DNA of 17,632 nucleotides from Clostridiales bacterium (GCA_027318915.1 DAHVOH010000046.1:1-17632), one strand, 5' to 3'; numbered from the stretch's first letter, positions 7,207 through 14,903 are shown. The notes: a model not told the origin generated them from the letters alone. Made by a program: numbers and translations.

Positions 7207-8816
7207 GTCCCGGCCCGCACCAAGGTGCGCCATCCATCACCAGCCACCTGCCGCAGGTAGGTCACCTCCTCCGGTCCCAACCACCACAAGAGGGCCGTGT
7301 ACACGGCCACTCCGGCCACGGTCACCACCAACAGATCCGCGCCCTGCCACCAGACGACGCCGCCTCCGGTCGGCAACAACCCCACAGTGGCATGGTAGCC
7401 GACATAAAGCACGGCCGCCATCACCAAGCCTCCGAGGAGCGCTTTCGAGACGGTGCTGGCGAGTCTTCCGCCTCCGATGGGCCCTACGCGCCGGCGGAGC
7501 CGCCAGAGCATCACCCCGGTGAACACCCACTGGGCGATCGAGGTGCCCAGCGCCAATCCGCCCTGCTTCAACGGATGCACCAGGAGCAAATCGGCCACAA
7601 TGTTGACGGTCACCGAGATGAGGGCAAACAGCGTGGGGGTGCGCGTGTCTTTCATCGCAAAGAACGCGCGCGGCAGCAAGGCGCCCGCGGCACTGGCCAC
7701 CAGGCCCACCGCGAGGAAGACCAGGGCAAATGCTGTTCCGGCCGTCGCCGCCGGCGTGAAAGCGCCGCGCTGAAACACCACCCGCACGAACGGTCCGGCC
7801 AGGACGATCACGACCGCGGTCACGGGAACGGTCACCAGGGTGAGGACTCCCAGCGAGCGCCGCACCGCCGACACAAAGCCGCTCCGGTCGCCCTGAGCGG
7901 TGAGACGCGCCAGAGTGGGATACAAAACCGTGACCAGCGCGGTGACAAACAGGGAAAGCAAGAGGCCGTTGACCAAGAGGGCGTAGTTCAAATCCGACAG
8001 GCTGCCGCTTTTGAGCGACGAGGCGAGCAGCCGATCCACGATGTAGCCGGCCTGCGCCACGAACGTCGAGAGAAACACGGGCAAAACCAACACCGCCATG
8101 CGCTTTAAGTCCGGGTGATGGAAGTCCAGGTGAGGATGGAAGCGAAACCCGACCCGGTGGAGCGCTACGCCCTGGACCACCACGTACGAGGCTCCCCCTA
8201 AAAACGAACCCAGGGCAGCGGCAAAAATCGACCAATGAGACGCCAATAACGCCACGACGGCGATGAGAATCAGGTTCTGAGGAATGCCGACGGCAGCCGG
8301 TGCGGCAAAGCGGCGTTCGGCCTGGAGTATGCCGGCTTGCACGCCGGCGAGGGCAATGAACAAGAGCGCGGGCAGCATGATCCAGGTCAACTCCAGCGTG
8401 AGCGTAATCTGGGGCCTGGCCAGGCAGGTGCGCGACACAAAACCCGGCGCATACAGCGGCAGCACCGGCAGGGCGGTGGCAAATCCCAGTCCCAGCAGAA
8501 CCAGCAGCGCCAGAAACAAGGTGGTCAACACGGTGTTGGCAAACCGGAACGCCTGGTCTTGACCGTCCCGCTCCCGCACCTCGGTGTAAAGCGGAATAAA
8601 GCTGGTGGCCAACGCGCTTCTAAGCCCCGCAAACAGCACGTTGGGATACACGGTGGCGGCCACGTAGCTGTCCGTGAGGCAGGTGGCCCCATACACGTCG
8701 GCCAACACCAGGGTGCGGGCAAACCCCGTCACCTTGCTCAGCAGCGTGATGCCCGCCACCACGCCGGTGGCTTTGGCGACTTCTCTGCCCGTGCTCAACC
8801 TGTCAGGCCGCTCCAT
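7203..8816 (-). CDS. MurJ/MviN-like lipid II or lipid-linked glycan flippase
   Basis: The product, 537 residues from the chosen ATG, is strongly hydrophobic with about 14 membrane helices. It opens with ATGVVAGITLLSKVTGFART, close to the TLLSRILGFVRD start of MurJ/MviN proteins of the MOP exporter superfamily. Later it shows SFIPLYTEV, FAAPAAVGIPQNL, LVNGLLLSLFVTAL and RAFFAMKDTRTP, all at MurJ-like positions. MurJ flips lipid II for peptidoglycan synthesis; relatives act on other undecaprenyl-linked glycans. The frame extends 59 residues further upstream, but that stretch is Arg/Pro-rich and unlike the family. ATG 8816 lacks a strong ribosome binding site, so the start is uncertain. Finding it as cargo of an integrative element is unusual. 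It could be a second flippase dedicated to the coupled glycosyltransferase's product. Confidence 0.87.
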   Translation of the reverse strand: MERPDRLSTGREVAKATGVVAGITLLSKVTGFARTLVLADVYGATCLTDSYVAATVYPNVLFAGLRSALATSFIPLYTEVRERDGQDQAFRFANTVLTTLFLALLVLLGLGFATALPVLPLYAPGFVSRTCLARPQITLTLELTWIMLPALLFIALAGVQAGILQAERRFAAPAAVGIPQNLILIAVVALLASHWSIFAAALGSFLGGASYVVVQGVALHRVGFRFHPHLDFHHPDLKRMAVLVLPVFLSTFVAQAGYIVDRLLASSLKSGSLSDLNYALLVNGLLLSLFVTALVTVLYPTLARLTAQGDRSGFVSAVRRSLGVLTLVTVPVTAVVIVLAGPFVRVVFQRGAFTPAATAGTAFALVFLAVGLVASAAGALLPRAFFAMKDTRTPTLFALISVTVNIVADLLLVHPLKQGGLALGTSIAQWVFTGVMLWRLRRRVGPIGGGRLASTVSKALLGGLVMAAVLYVGYHATVGLLPTGGGVVWWQGADLLVVTVAGVAVYTALLWWLGPEEVTYLRQVAGDGWRTLVRAGT

Positions 8817-9530
8817 CCCACAGGCCCGTGGGTGATCATGTTCAGCGTCCGTGAACGGACCCCGGGGCGAAGGCTGGGACCCGGTTCTTGGCCCGGCTGG
8901 GCCCCGCCGCGTGCCGGCGATCTCTCGGATACTACGACTCGGCGGGCCCACCCGGGCGATGAGACCGAAAAAACCAGCCCTCGGCGCCCGCACCGACCCG
9001 GGATGTCACTCGTATGGCTGGGCGCGCGCAGACACCAGGAGCGTCCAGTCTCACGATGCGAAGAAGCGGGAGCGCGCTGGGGTTGACGCGTGGCCGCACC
9101 TGGCCACATCACCGGCTGACTGCGCACCGCCCACCTCCCGGCTCGAGCGTGTCGTCTCACTAGCTTCGCCGGGTGGGGAGCGATTCCTGCCCGAGCGCCG
9201 GCGGCGGTGTCGGCGGACGACCCAGGGGAAGTTTAACGCTTAAGCGATAGGGCCAACCCGTGTCGAGATGACCAGCCTGGGTCGGACGTGGCGAAAGCCG
9301 CTTCCGGCCCGGGGCTGGCACCGGGATCGATGCGGGTGACGGGAGCGCAGGAGGCCGTCTCATGTCGCACGACTATGTCGATCCGTAGACGGCCGGCATT
9401 CAAATGTCGGGGGGAAAGGTCGCACCGAACGGGGGCTGCCGATGCGCCTGATGAGGACCGTCAACCGGTGGGTCTATTGGGCTCTTGTCGCATTGCAACG
9501 GGTTAACGATCATCTCCGGATTCCTCGCCG
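8817..9530. other. Non-coding stretch upstream of the flippase gene
   Basis: No supported gene. It should contain the reverse-strand promoter for the flippase-glycosyltransferase pair, but no clear -10/-35 pair is visible. The right end may include the degraded N-terminal part of the transposase remnant at 9531 onward, which I could not recognise. Confidence 0.4.
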
Positions 9531-10540
9531 TTCTACCTCGATCACCTGGACGACATTGCGGAGTTTGGTGCCCTGAGAGCCGTGGAACACGCGGTGGTCA
9601 CGGTCGTGGTCCGGCGGTTCGGGATCCGCGTGCAGACGGCGGCGTATGAGGCGACGAACGTTTTCACGGACGTCCCCATCCCGACTCCGGGCGGTCTGGC
9701 CCGGCGGGGCCAGCACCAACAGCAGCGGAAACGACCTCCGCCAGGTGAATCTGGCCCTCCTGTCGACAGTGGAGGCTCCCGTCCCCCTCTGGCATCAGAC
9801 CTACCCCGGCGATGTCTCCGACCCGCCGGCGTTCGGCCGCGCTTGGCGCGGCTCCCCACCAGGGATACCGAGTTCGCCACCCTGCCGGACGGCCGCATCA
9901 CGGGAGTCTTCGACCAGGGCCACGTCAGCCAGGCGACTATACTGCAGGGATGGGAGCGGGCGTGGTTGGCGGTGAGCATGCGGGTGCCCGGCCATCACAA
10001 CGACCGGCTGGCGGTGCCCCGCATCGCCTGAACGCCGGTGGACCCCGGCCGGTGGCCGGACCGGCTGGCGCACACCGGGCCTGCATCGTGTACGGCCACC
10101 CCGGTCGGGTGGTGGTCACCGATAATCGGACCCCGGAGGAAGGACAGGTTCGCGGCTTTCGCCACCCGCAACGGAAAATGGAAGCCGGGATCCGTACATT
10201 CCAGGAGGAGCCGACGGGCGGATCCGCCGCTCCGCGCCCGGCGACGGATCCCCACTTTGTCACCTTGGCACCCCTGTTCCATTGCACGGACTCCAAGGTC
10301 CGGGTCCCTGCGGCCTATTGTGTGCTGGCCTGGCTGGTGGCGTCGCTCCCCCGCCGGGAGGCCCGGACCGCGGCGTTCTGGACGAGCCGCCGGAATTGCT
10401 CGCCGACCTCAACCCGGCGGGGGAGCTGGCCCCGTCCGGCCGGCGCGAGCGGTCCACGGCGCGCGTCACCGGCGTCACGCCCGAGCAAGCGCGCCTCGTT
10501 GAGCACGGAGGTTTGGTCGCGTATCACGCGACGGGCACAC
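9531..10540 (+). pseudogene. Decayed IS1634-type DDE transposase
   Basis: No single frame is intact, but successive pieces in different forward frames line up in order with IS1634-family transposases. Piece one is FYLDHLDDIAEFG to YEATNVFTDV, like the family's YDATN block, with the first catalytic Asp changed to Glu. Then NDLRQVNLALLSTVEAPVPLWHQTYPGD follows after a frameshift. Next comes LPDGRITGVFDQGHVSQA, like VFDKGNNS, then VVVTDN, LFHCTDSKVRVPAAYCVLAW and a C-terminal VTPEQARLVEHGGL. At least three frameshifts are needed. The 5' end and terminal repeats are not recognised. The remnant lies inside the element between the flippase and the recombinase genes. It implies an old insertion that has decayed while neighbouring genes stayed open. 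Family assignment is from remembered motif order, not an alignment. Confidence 0.7.
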
Positions 10541-10716
10541 GGTGGGTTCTACACGGCCACGGACGGAAACCGGCGCCCCGCTGGCATGGCCTTTTCGACC
10601 TCTGTCCACTGGGAAGGTAACGCCAGGAGGATCGCACGGGGGCCGGTGAGGACGTGGCGGGAAGTCGCTCGACGGAAGGTTGTCCGGGCGCGGCGAATCG
10701 GAGCCGCCGCCAGCGG

Positions 10717-12258
10717 TCAGCCCGGAGGTGTCGGCGGCTCCGGAGCCAAGGCGGGCCCGGCGTCGGCATGGGATGCGGATCGAGGGGCGGGGCGAGGGTC
10801 ATAATGCACGCGGATTTCGTTCGGCAGCAACTCTACCCAGGTCACATAGCGGCGTATCATCTCGCGCCGTTCATGGAGCGTCCCCACTTCGCGAAGGCCC
10901 CGCACGGTCTCCTCAAGTTCCGCCCGCAGCACCGCTCCCGTCTGGGCGGCGGGCGGCGGGACTTTGTCCAAAGCCGCCAATGCGAATCGGAGCCGACTTT
11001 CCTCGGCCTCGATTTTAGCCTGAACCGCTCGGAACCGGGATATGGTCAGCGCACCCTGAACGAGCGCGTCTTCGGCTCGCTGCCGCATCGCGGGCACGGT
11101 CGCCAAGGCGCGCGCAATGCGTTCGCGTTCCCGGGCGGTCTGCCGGGAGCCCTCGTCCTGAGCGATGCGCTGGCGCACCCAGCGCTCCAGGTCGTCCGCT
11201 CCGGGCACGTCCAGTTTGGCAAAGAGGTTGTCCATCACCGCCGCTTCCACCGCGGGCACCGGTTGGCTGTGGCCGCTGCTGCAGGTTCCCGAGGCTTGGT
11301 AACCCCGGCAGACATAGCGCGGGGCGGTGCGGCCCTTGACCGGGACCATTGTCCGGCCGCACAGGCCGCAGTACACCAAGCCGCTCAGGAGATAGGGACT
11401 GTCCGCCCGCCGTCCCGAGCCACGGCGGGACGCCAGCAGATCCTGAGCCTGCTCCCACAGTTCCCGGCTCACCAGCCCTTCGTGGGCTCGGCTGACAATC
11501 AGCGGGTCCGGCCGATGCACCTTATGGCGCACTCCGGTTCGCTCCTGCGTGAAGTCCAGCGCACCGTGCACCAGGTCGCCCGCATTGGCCGGCCGTCGGA
11601 GGAGAACCCGGATTTCGGAGGCCGCCCACAGAGACTGTCCAGTCTGGGTAGGCACACCCTCCGCGTTCAGTCGTTTGGCAATCTCCCGGCCCCCGAGTCC
11701 GTCATGAACGTACCAGGAATAGATTTGGCGCACCACCGGCGCTTGTTCCGGATGCGGGGCGAGCCGATCGCCTTCAAACCGAAATCCGTAGGGGGGGCGG
11801 CCCCCGTGGTGCTTGCCCTGCCGTGCCCGTTCGCGCAGCCCGCCCCGGATCTTTCGAGACAGCTGCCGCCGAAAGTAGTGAGCGAAGACCGACAGAATCA
11901 TCATCTTCAACTCGCCGTCGGGCGTGGTGAGGTCCAGGTCGTCCGAAACCGAGACGAACCGGCAGCCGGCCTTTTGGAGATCTTCCAAAAAGAGCAGGGT
12001 CGAGATCATGTCGCGAGCCAGTCGGTCCAGCTCGTTGACGACGACCACCTGCACGCGGTCGCGCGTGACCGTTGCCAAGACGGTTTGGAGTTCTCGGAAG
12101 TTGGACCCGCCGGACTGGACATACTCCATCACGTCCACCAGCTCCCAGCCGCGCGCCAGGCAGTACTCCGTGATGCGCTGGCGTTGGTGAGGGATGGAGA
12201 ATCGGTCGCCTTGCGCCTGTTCCTGTGTGGAGACGCGCGCAACGCCCAACGCCCGCAT
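10717..12258 (-). CDS. Large serine recombinase (integrase/excisionase of the element)
   Basis: This 513-residue protein has all parts of a large serine recombinase. Residues 1-140 are the resolvase catalytic domain, with nucleophile Ser10 in ARVSTQEQ and the active-site arginines in NELDRLARD (Arg79, Arg82). Residues about 148-250 are the recombinase DNA-binding domain (GGRPPYGFRFEGDRL, EIAKRLNAEGVPTQTG). A zinc ribbon follows with Cys297, Cys300, Cys317 and Cys326. Residues about 370-450 are rich in Glu/Arg/Ala heptads, fitting the coiled coil that controls integration versus excision. Such enzymes cut both att sites at a central dinucleotide through a Ser-DNA link. The gene lies at the right end of the element and begins 277 bases inside attR, the usual arrangement. 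The frame is intact, so the enzyme may be active. The long forward-strand frame over the same region is its antisense shadow. Confidence 0.95.
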   Translation of the reverse strand: MRALGVARVSTQEQAQGDRFSIPHQRQRITEYCLARGWELVDVMEYVQSGGSNFRELQTVLATVTRDRVQVVVVNELDRLARDMISTLLFLEDLQKAGCRFVSVSDDLDLTTPDGELKMMILSVFAHYFRRQLSRKIRGGLRERARQGKHHGGRPPYGFRFEGDRLAPHPEQAPVVRQIYSWYVHDGLGGREIAKRLNAEGVPTQTGQSLWAASEIRVLLRRPANAGDLVHGALDFTQERTGVRHKVHRPDPLIVSRAHEGLVSRELWEQAQDLLASRRGSGRRADSPYLLSGLVYCGLCGRTMVPVKGRTAPRYVCRGYQASGTCSSGHSQPVPAVEAAVMDNLFAKLDVPGADDLERWVRQRIAQDEGSRQTARERERIARALATVPAMRQRAEDALVQGALTISRFRAVQAKIEAEESRLRFALAALDKVPPPAAQTGAVLRAELEETVRGLREVGTLHERREMIRRYVTWVELLPNEIRVHYDPRPAPRSASHADAGPALAPEPPTPPG

Positions 12259-12335
12259 CCGGGGCCGCCCCCTTTCACGCTCTTGATGAGAACGACGGGT
12301 CCCCGCATACGCATGGAGCGGGGGGTTCGCGCGTC

Positions 12336-12476
12336 ATGCCGAAAGTCACCGCGGTGGGTGATTTAACACCCGTCCAACGCCGTCAACTCGCCTACGATCT
12401 GGCTGAGTTGCTGTACCAAGCGCGGCGCCGCACCCGCGCCGGCGGACGCTCCGCCCCGCCCCGCCCGTCTCCGTGA
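12336..12476 (+). CDS. Small basic ORF beside attR, unknown function
   Basis: A 46-residue frame begins MPKVTAVGDLTPVQRRQL and continues with an amphipathic stretch AYDLAELLYQARRRTR, ending in a basic Pro-rich tail. It is divergent from the recombinase gene, with 77 bases between the two starts, and it ends about 37 bases before the attR arm. The ribosome binding site is weak (GGAG about 18 bases upstream), so translation is uncertain. Size, charge and position resemble the small recombination directionality factors found next to some serine integrases, but there is no recognisable sequence match. A transcription regulator of the recombinase or a chance frame are the alternatives. Confidence 0.4.
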   Translation: MPKVTAVGDLTPVQRRQLAYDLAELLYQARRRTRAGGRSAPPRPSP

Positions 12477-12504
12477 TCCGATCCCAGTATGGACGGGGTC
12501 GGGC

Positions 12505-12885
12505 ATGGCGTCCACCACTAGAGAGCGACTGGCTTTTGCCATTCCAGCCAGCACAGTGCGTTATGTGGTCGGCCAAATCCTGCGCTATGGCCACGTGCGG
12601 CGGCCCTGGATCGGTGTGGATGTCGCGCGCGCGCCCGAAGGTCGAAGCGGTCTGATGGTGGTGCGCGTCTACCCCGGCAGTCCTGCCGGCCGGGCCGGAG
12701 TCCGTCCCGGAGATTTTCTGACCAAAATCGGCGAGCGATCCGTCTACAGCTTGCGAGACGTGGTGCACGCTTTGGAACGCGATCGGGTGGGCGAGCGGGT
12801 CACGCTGACATTTGCCAGGGGAGCCGTGACCTACCAAGTTCATATCCGTCTGGGAGAACGGCCCCACTTGGCGGCCGCCGTCTAG
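12505..12885 (+). CDS. htrA: HtrA C-terminal part: linker and PDZ domain, separated from its protease half
   Basis: From 12535 the frame reads FAIPASTVRYVVGQILRYG, the sequence that directly follows the protease domain in HtrA proteins, then RRPWIGVDV and a PDZ domain with YPGSPAGRAGVRPGDFLTKI. PDZ domains in HtrA bind exposed C-termini of substrates and control protease activity. The first ten residues from ATG 12505 (MASTTRERLA) are element-encoded, and no strong ribosome binding site precedes them, so this part may be silent while the element is in place. Excision would fuse it in frame to the protease half, giving 333 residues in total. There are no frameshifts or stops in this half, which argues that the gene is still under selection, and so that excision occurs or is recent in this lineage. 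Confidence 0.88.
   Translation: MASTTRERLAFAIPASTVRYVVGQILRYGHVRRPWIGVDVARAPEGRSGLMVVRVYPGSPAGRAGVRPGDFLTKIGERSVYSLRDVVHALERDRVGERVTLTFARGAVTYQVHIRLGERPHLAAAV
12514..12557 (+). other. attR, right junction of the integrative element with htrA
   Basis: The element arm is 12514-12534 and starts with ACCACTAG; the proposed crossover TT is at 12535-12536; the host arm 12537-12557 is htrA sequence encoding AIPASTV. Joined to the element arm of attL, this gives a 44-bp attP whose arms match at 17 of 21 positions around the TT. The core is inferred, since only a short identity is shared by both junctions. Confidence 0.8.
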
Positions 12886-12892
12886 ACGGCGG
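12875..12892. terminator. Perfect 18-bp palindrome over the htrA stop codon
   Basis: CCGCCGTCTAGACGGCGG reads the same on both strands and contains the TAG stop of htrA (12883-12885). As RNA it can form a 6-bp GC stem with a 6-nt loop. It may act as a bidirectional terminator or mRNA end-stabiliser. No T-run follows. Confidence 0.35.
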
Positions 12893-13598
12893 ACCCGTGG
12901 GAAGGCGAGGCATTTGTCGCGGGGGTGATCCGACAACGGACTCTTTTCGGACACGGGGCTCGGCGTGACGGTGTCGGGAGACGTCGGTGCCGCCGGGGTG
13001 GAGAACACGGGGTTGAGGCGACGCCCGGCAGCGGCACCGATGAAAAGGTGGGGGCCGGGCCTGTCCCGGTTTCGCCGTCAAAGCGTCGTCGACATGTGCA
13101 CCAGCCGCACAGGGCCGCAGGACCCGTGTGAACACCGGGTACCCGTCGGCTTAGAGGTCCGTTCCGATTGCCGCTCCCGGAGGGGCAAGGAAGCCGGGCG
13201 CCGATGCCACCATCTTTGGGGCACGGCGATCTCGGACCCATGCGCGCTTTGATGGTGACATTTCGGGGAACAGGGCACGGCGGTGGCGCGAGGGACCGCG
13301 GTCGGCAGATGACCAGGTAGGATATAGTGAGCGGTATACTTAAGGGAAGCTCGATGAGCGACACCGCGGCGGATCCGAGTGTTGAACGCGGACCGGAATC
13401 GTAGGGCTTGTCCGTCCCGCCGGCTACGTAGACGCATACGGAGACGGTCAAGGGCGGTGCGATCGCGGTCCGACGCACCGGTGGACATCCGCGGCGTAGC
13501 GTGGCCTGGCTTCGCTCTGCCGAGTTCTAGCGGCCTGGACGACTGGCCTGCCGTCACGTGCGTGGCGCGGGCGGTGACGGGAAAGGAGTTCCTCTACC
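12893..13598. other. Intergenic leader region upstream of the OsmC-family gene
   Basis: No supported gene. A small AT-rich island at about 13321-13345 contains TATAGT (13323-13328) and TATACT (13335-13340), either of which could be a -10 box, but no good -35 is seen at the right distance. If used, it would leave a leader of about 250 bases. A 16-codon frame starting at 13354 is too short to support. Confidence 0.4.
13551..13580 (+). promoter_or_regulatory. Inverted repeat just upstream of the OsmC ribosome binding site
   Basis: CCGTCAC (13551-13557) and GTGACGG (13574-13580) form a 7-bp inverted repeat with a 16-base spacer, ending only a few bases before AAGGAG (13583-13588). It could be an operator or an mRNA hairpin affecting translation of the following gene. 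Evidence is symmetry and position only. Confidence 0.3.
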
Positions 13599-14063
13599 AT
13601 GGGGCACGTCTTCAATTATGTCTCGAAGGCCGAGTTGGAGTATCGTCGTGGCTTTCGGCACGCCTACCTGGGGGAAGTGGCGACCCCGGTGGTGTATGGA
13701 GTTCAAGGAGGCTTGCGCGAGTATTACGGTGTGGGCGAGGGGCCTCCGGTGGCCTCCACCCTCGACCATATTGTCGCGGCCGTCGGCGGGTGAATGTACG
13801 GCACTCTTGCCGGCGCGCTGGCAGCGCGCAAGGTGAAATTTGATCGAGCTCGGTTCAAAGCCTCGGTGGAGGGCCTCATTACAGGAGAGGGCCAGACCAT
13901 TCGCATCACCCAGATTCGTATCCGCTACCATCTTGCGGTCCCGCGAGAGCAGCGGGCTGAAGCGGAAAGGGCACTTCAGGTTCACCCCGGGGGATGCCCT
14001 GCTCACGAGAGTGTGAAAGATGCCATCGACGTGCAGTGGGAGGCGGAAATCGAGGACCTGTAA
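13599..14063 (+). CDS. OsmC-family peroxiredoxin-like protein, predicted selenoprotein (in-frame UGA at redox Cys)
   Basis: Two abutting open stretches in one frame are split by a single TGA at 13791-13793. Read through, they give a 154-residue protein, the normal size for OsmC/Ohr-like thiol peroxidases (PF02566), which reduce organic hydroperoxides. The TGA falls in TLDHIVAAVGG-(TGA)-MYGTLAGALAARKV, where family members have GGC followed by a long helix, so it replaces the first (peroxidatic) Cys. The second conserved Cys is intact at residue 133 in GGCPAHESVK, 68 residues on; E. coli OsmC has its pair 66 apart. OsmC-like selenoproteins have been reported in bacteria. A hairpin at SECIS distance supports Sec insertion. 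AAGGAG at 13583-13588 sets the start. The alternative is a nonsense mutation giving a 64-residue fragment. No Sec machinery gene is in the window. Confidence 0.8.
13813..13829 (+). promoter_or_regulatory. Candidate bacterial SECIS hairpin
   Basis: GCGCGCT and AGCGCGC form a perfect 7-bp stem with the 3-nt loop GGC. The loop begins 27 bases after the last base of the TGA. Known bacterial SECIS hairpins lie just downstream of the UGA, with the apical loop about 16-37 nt away and a G among the first loop bases; this one fits. A lower CTT/AAG pairing (13805-13807 with 13830-13832, allowing for a bulge) could extend it. SelB binding cannot be judged from sequence alone. Confidence 0.55.
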
Positions 14064-14078
14064 AGCGCTGCCCGAGAC

Positions 14079-14107
14079 GGAAGGCCACAGGGCATCCGTG
14101 GCCTTCC
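14079..14107 (+). terminator. Hairpin terminator after the OsmC-family gene
   Basis: GGAAGGCCAC (14079-14088) and GTGGCCTTCC (14098-14107) form a perfect 10-bp stem with a 9-nt loop, 15 bases after the TAA. No T-run follows, as with the other gene-end hairpins in this window. Confidence 0.6.
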
Positions 14108-14903
14108 TGAGAGGGCTGCGGTCGGAGAAAATCGTGGGCTCTCCCCCTCGGCATGGACGTTATAGGATCGGCCCAGGCTTCCGAGGGACGCCCCGCCCTG
14201 TCCCCGGGGCGGACGGGCCATGCGCGGCGCGCCCACGGCAAGATTCTCCGGACGTCCCGGCAACGCCTCGGCCAACGTGAAGCCCGGCGACTGCTCGCGG
14301 CAAGTCACCCGTCAACAGGGCACGCGGAATCCGCGAGGGCGTCCCGCCGCTGTGTACACGCGGGGGCCCGACGGGCATTTGCGGGGCGACTTGGCCCGTG
14401 CGGCGGCAGGATCGGGCTACATGTGCCGCGCGGGTCCTGGCCCGGCTCCGTCCGGTGATCGAATAGAAGGGGCTTGGCACCCAGCGCACCCGGTGGCCGC
14501 TACGCCTGCCGATCGTGCCAGGGCCGGTCGAACGATGATCGGATGGGCGGCCGGAACCGGCACCGTCCGGGAATCGAGTCTGGGCTGAACGCTGCGATCG
14601 CGGTGCGCCTGCGGGGGATGATACCCCCGGCACCGTCGTTCGTTCGAGCGATGAGGGCGCCTTCGCGGTCGGAGCGCGTTCGGGGGTCACCACGGCCCCA
14701 AATATCGCGGCCGGTGCACCCGAAGCCCGGTTGGGCGCAGACTGGCCGGTCCATGCGAGGATGATCCGTCGGGTGAGCAGGCACCGACGACGGTTCCGCC
14801 CGGATAACAGCGGCACGGATCGCCCTTTGGCGCTATGCTGGGGGGCGGAGCTTTGCGGGCGTCATGGGTTTGCGACGGTCAATCAAGCGAGGGTGGAGGC
14901 ACG
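14108..14903. other. Gene-free stretch before the acyl-CoA dehydrogenase pair
   Basis: No supported gene on either strand; the open frames are Arg/Pro/Ser-rich with no domain. A short hairpin GGGGG-ATGATA-CCCCC lies near 14615. The promoter for the dehydrogenase pair must be at the right end, but I cannot pick it out. Confidence 0.45.

Larger units (their letters stand above)
4425..12536. mobile_element. 8,112-bp integrative element inserted in htrA, with large serine recombinase
   Basis: Both edges are defined by the two htrA parts. The left edge follows GIG of the protease domain and the right edge precedes FAIPAS of the linker to the PDZ domain. The spacing between the two TT cores is 8,112 bases, a multiple of three. 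The element ends reconstruct a near-palindromic attP. A large serine recombinase lies 278 bases from the right core and is read inward, with a 46-residue ORF between it and attR. Cargo is a lipoprotein, a MurJ-like flippase and a glycosyltransferase, all on the reverse strand, plus a decayed transposase. I see no replication, conjugation or phage structural genes, so it is either mobilised by a helper or immobile between cells. GC content looks like the flanks, which suggests long residence or a related donor. Confidence 0.85.

Noticed and set aside
9812..10804. 330-codon forward open frame as a complete gene
   Set aside because: Only parts of it resemble transposase (the LFHCTDSKVRV segment); the rest of the similarity is in other frames. 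It is better explained as part of a frameshifted transposase remnant.
10654..12366. 570-codon forward open frame over the recombinase gene
   Set aside because: It is antisense to the intact recombinase gene, which has full domain structure; the forward translation is His/Arg/Pro-rich with no domain. It arises from GC-rich codon bias.
4425..12536. A conventional prophage or conjugative element
   Set aside because: No capsid, portal, terminase, relaxase or type IV secretion gene is visible in the 8.1 kb.
4429..12543. ATT shared by both junctions as the crossover core
   Set aside because: It is a 3-base match also compatible with the frame, but the arm symmetry is centred on the TT six bases to the left, and TT gives the family-typical Phe in GIGFAIP.
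13599..13793. OsmC N-terminal half as an independent 64-residue gene
   Set aside because: The next half continues in the same frame with the family's sequence and no ribosome binding site of its own before ATG 13794; a single protein with UGA at the redox position explains both.
14160..14816. 218-codon reverse open frame between OsmC and the dehydrogenases
   Set aside because: Arg/Ser/Pro-rich with no recognisable domain or start signal.
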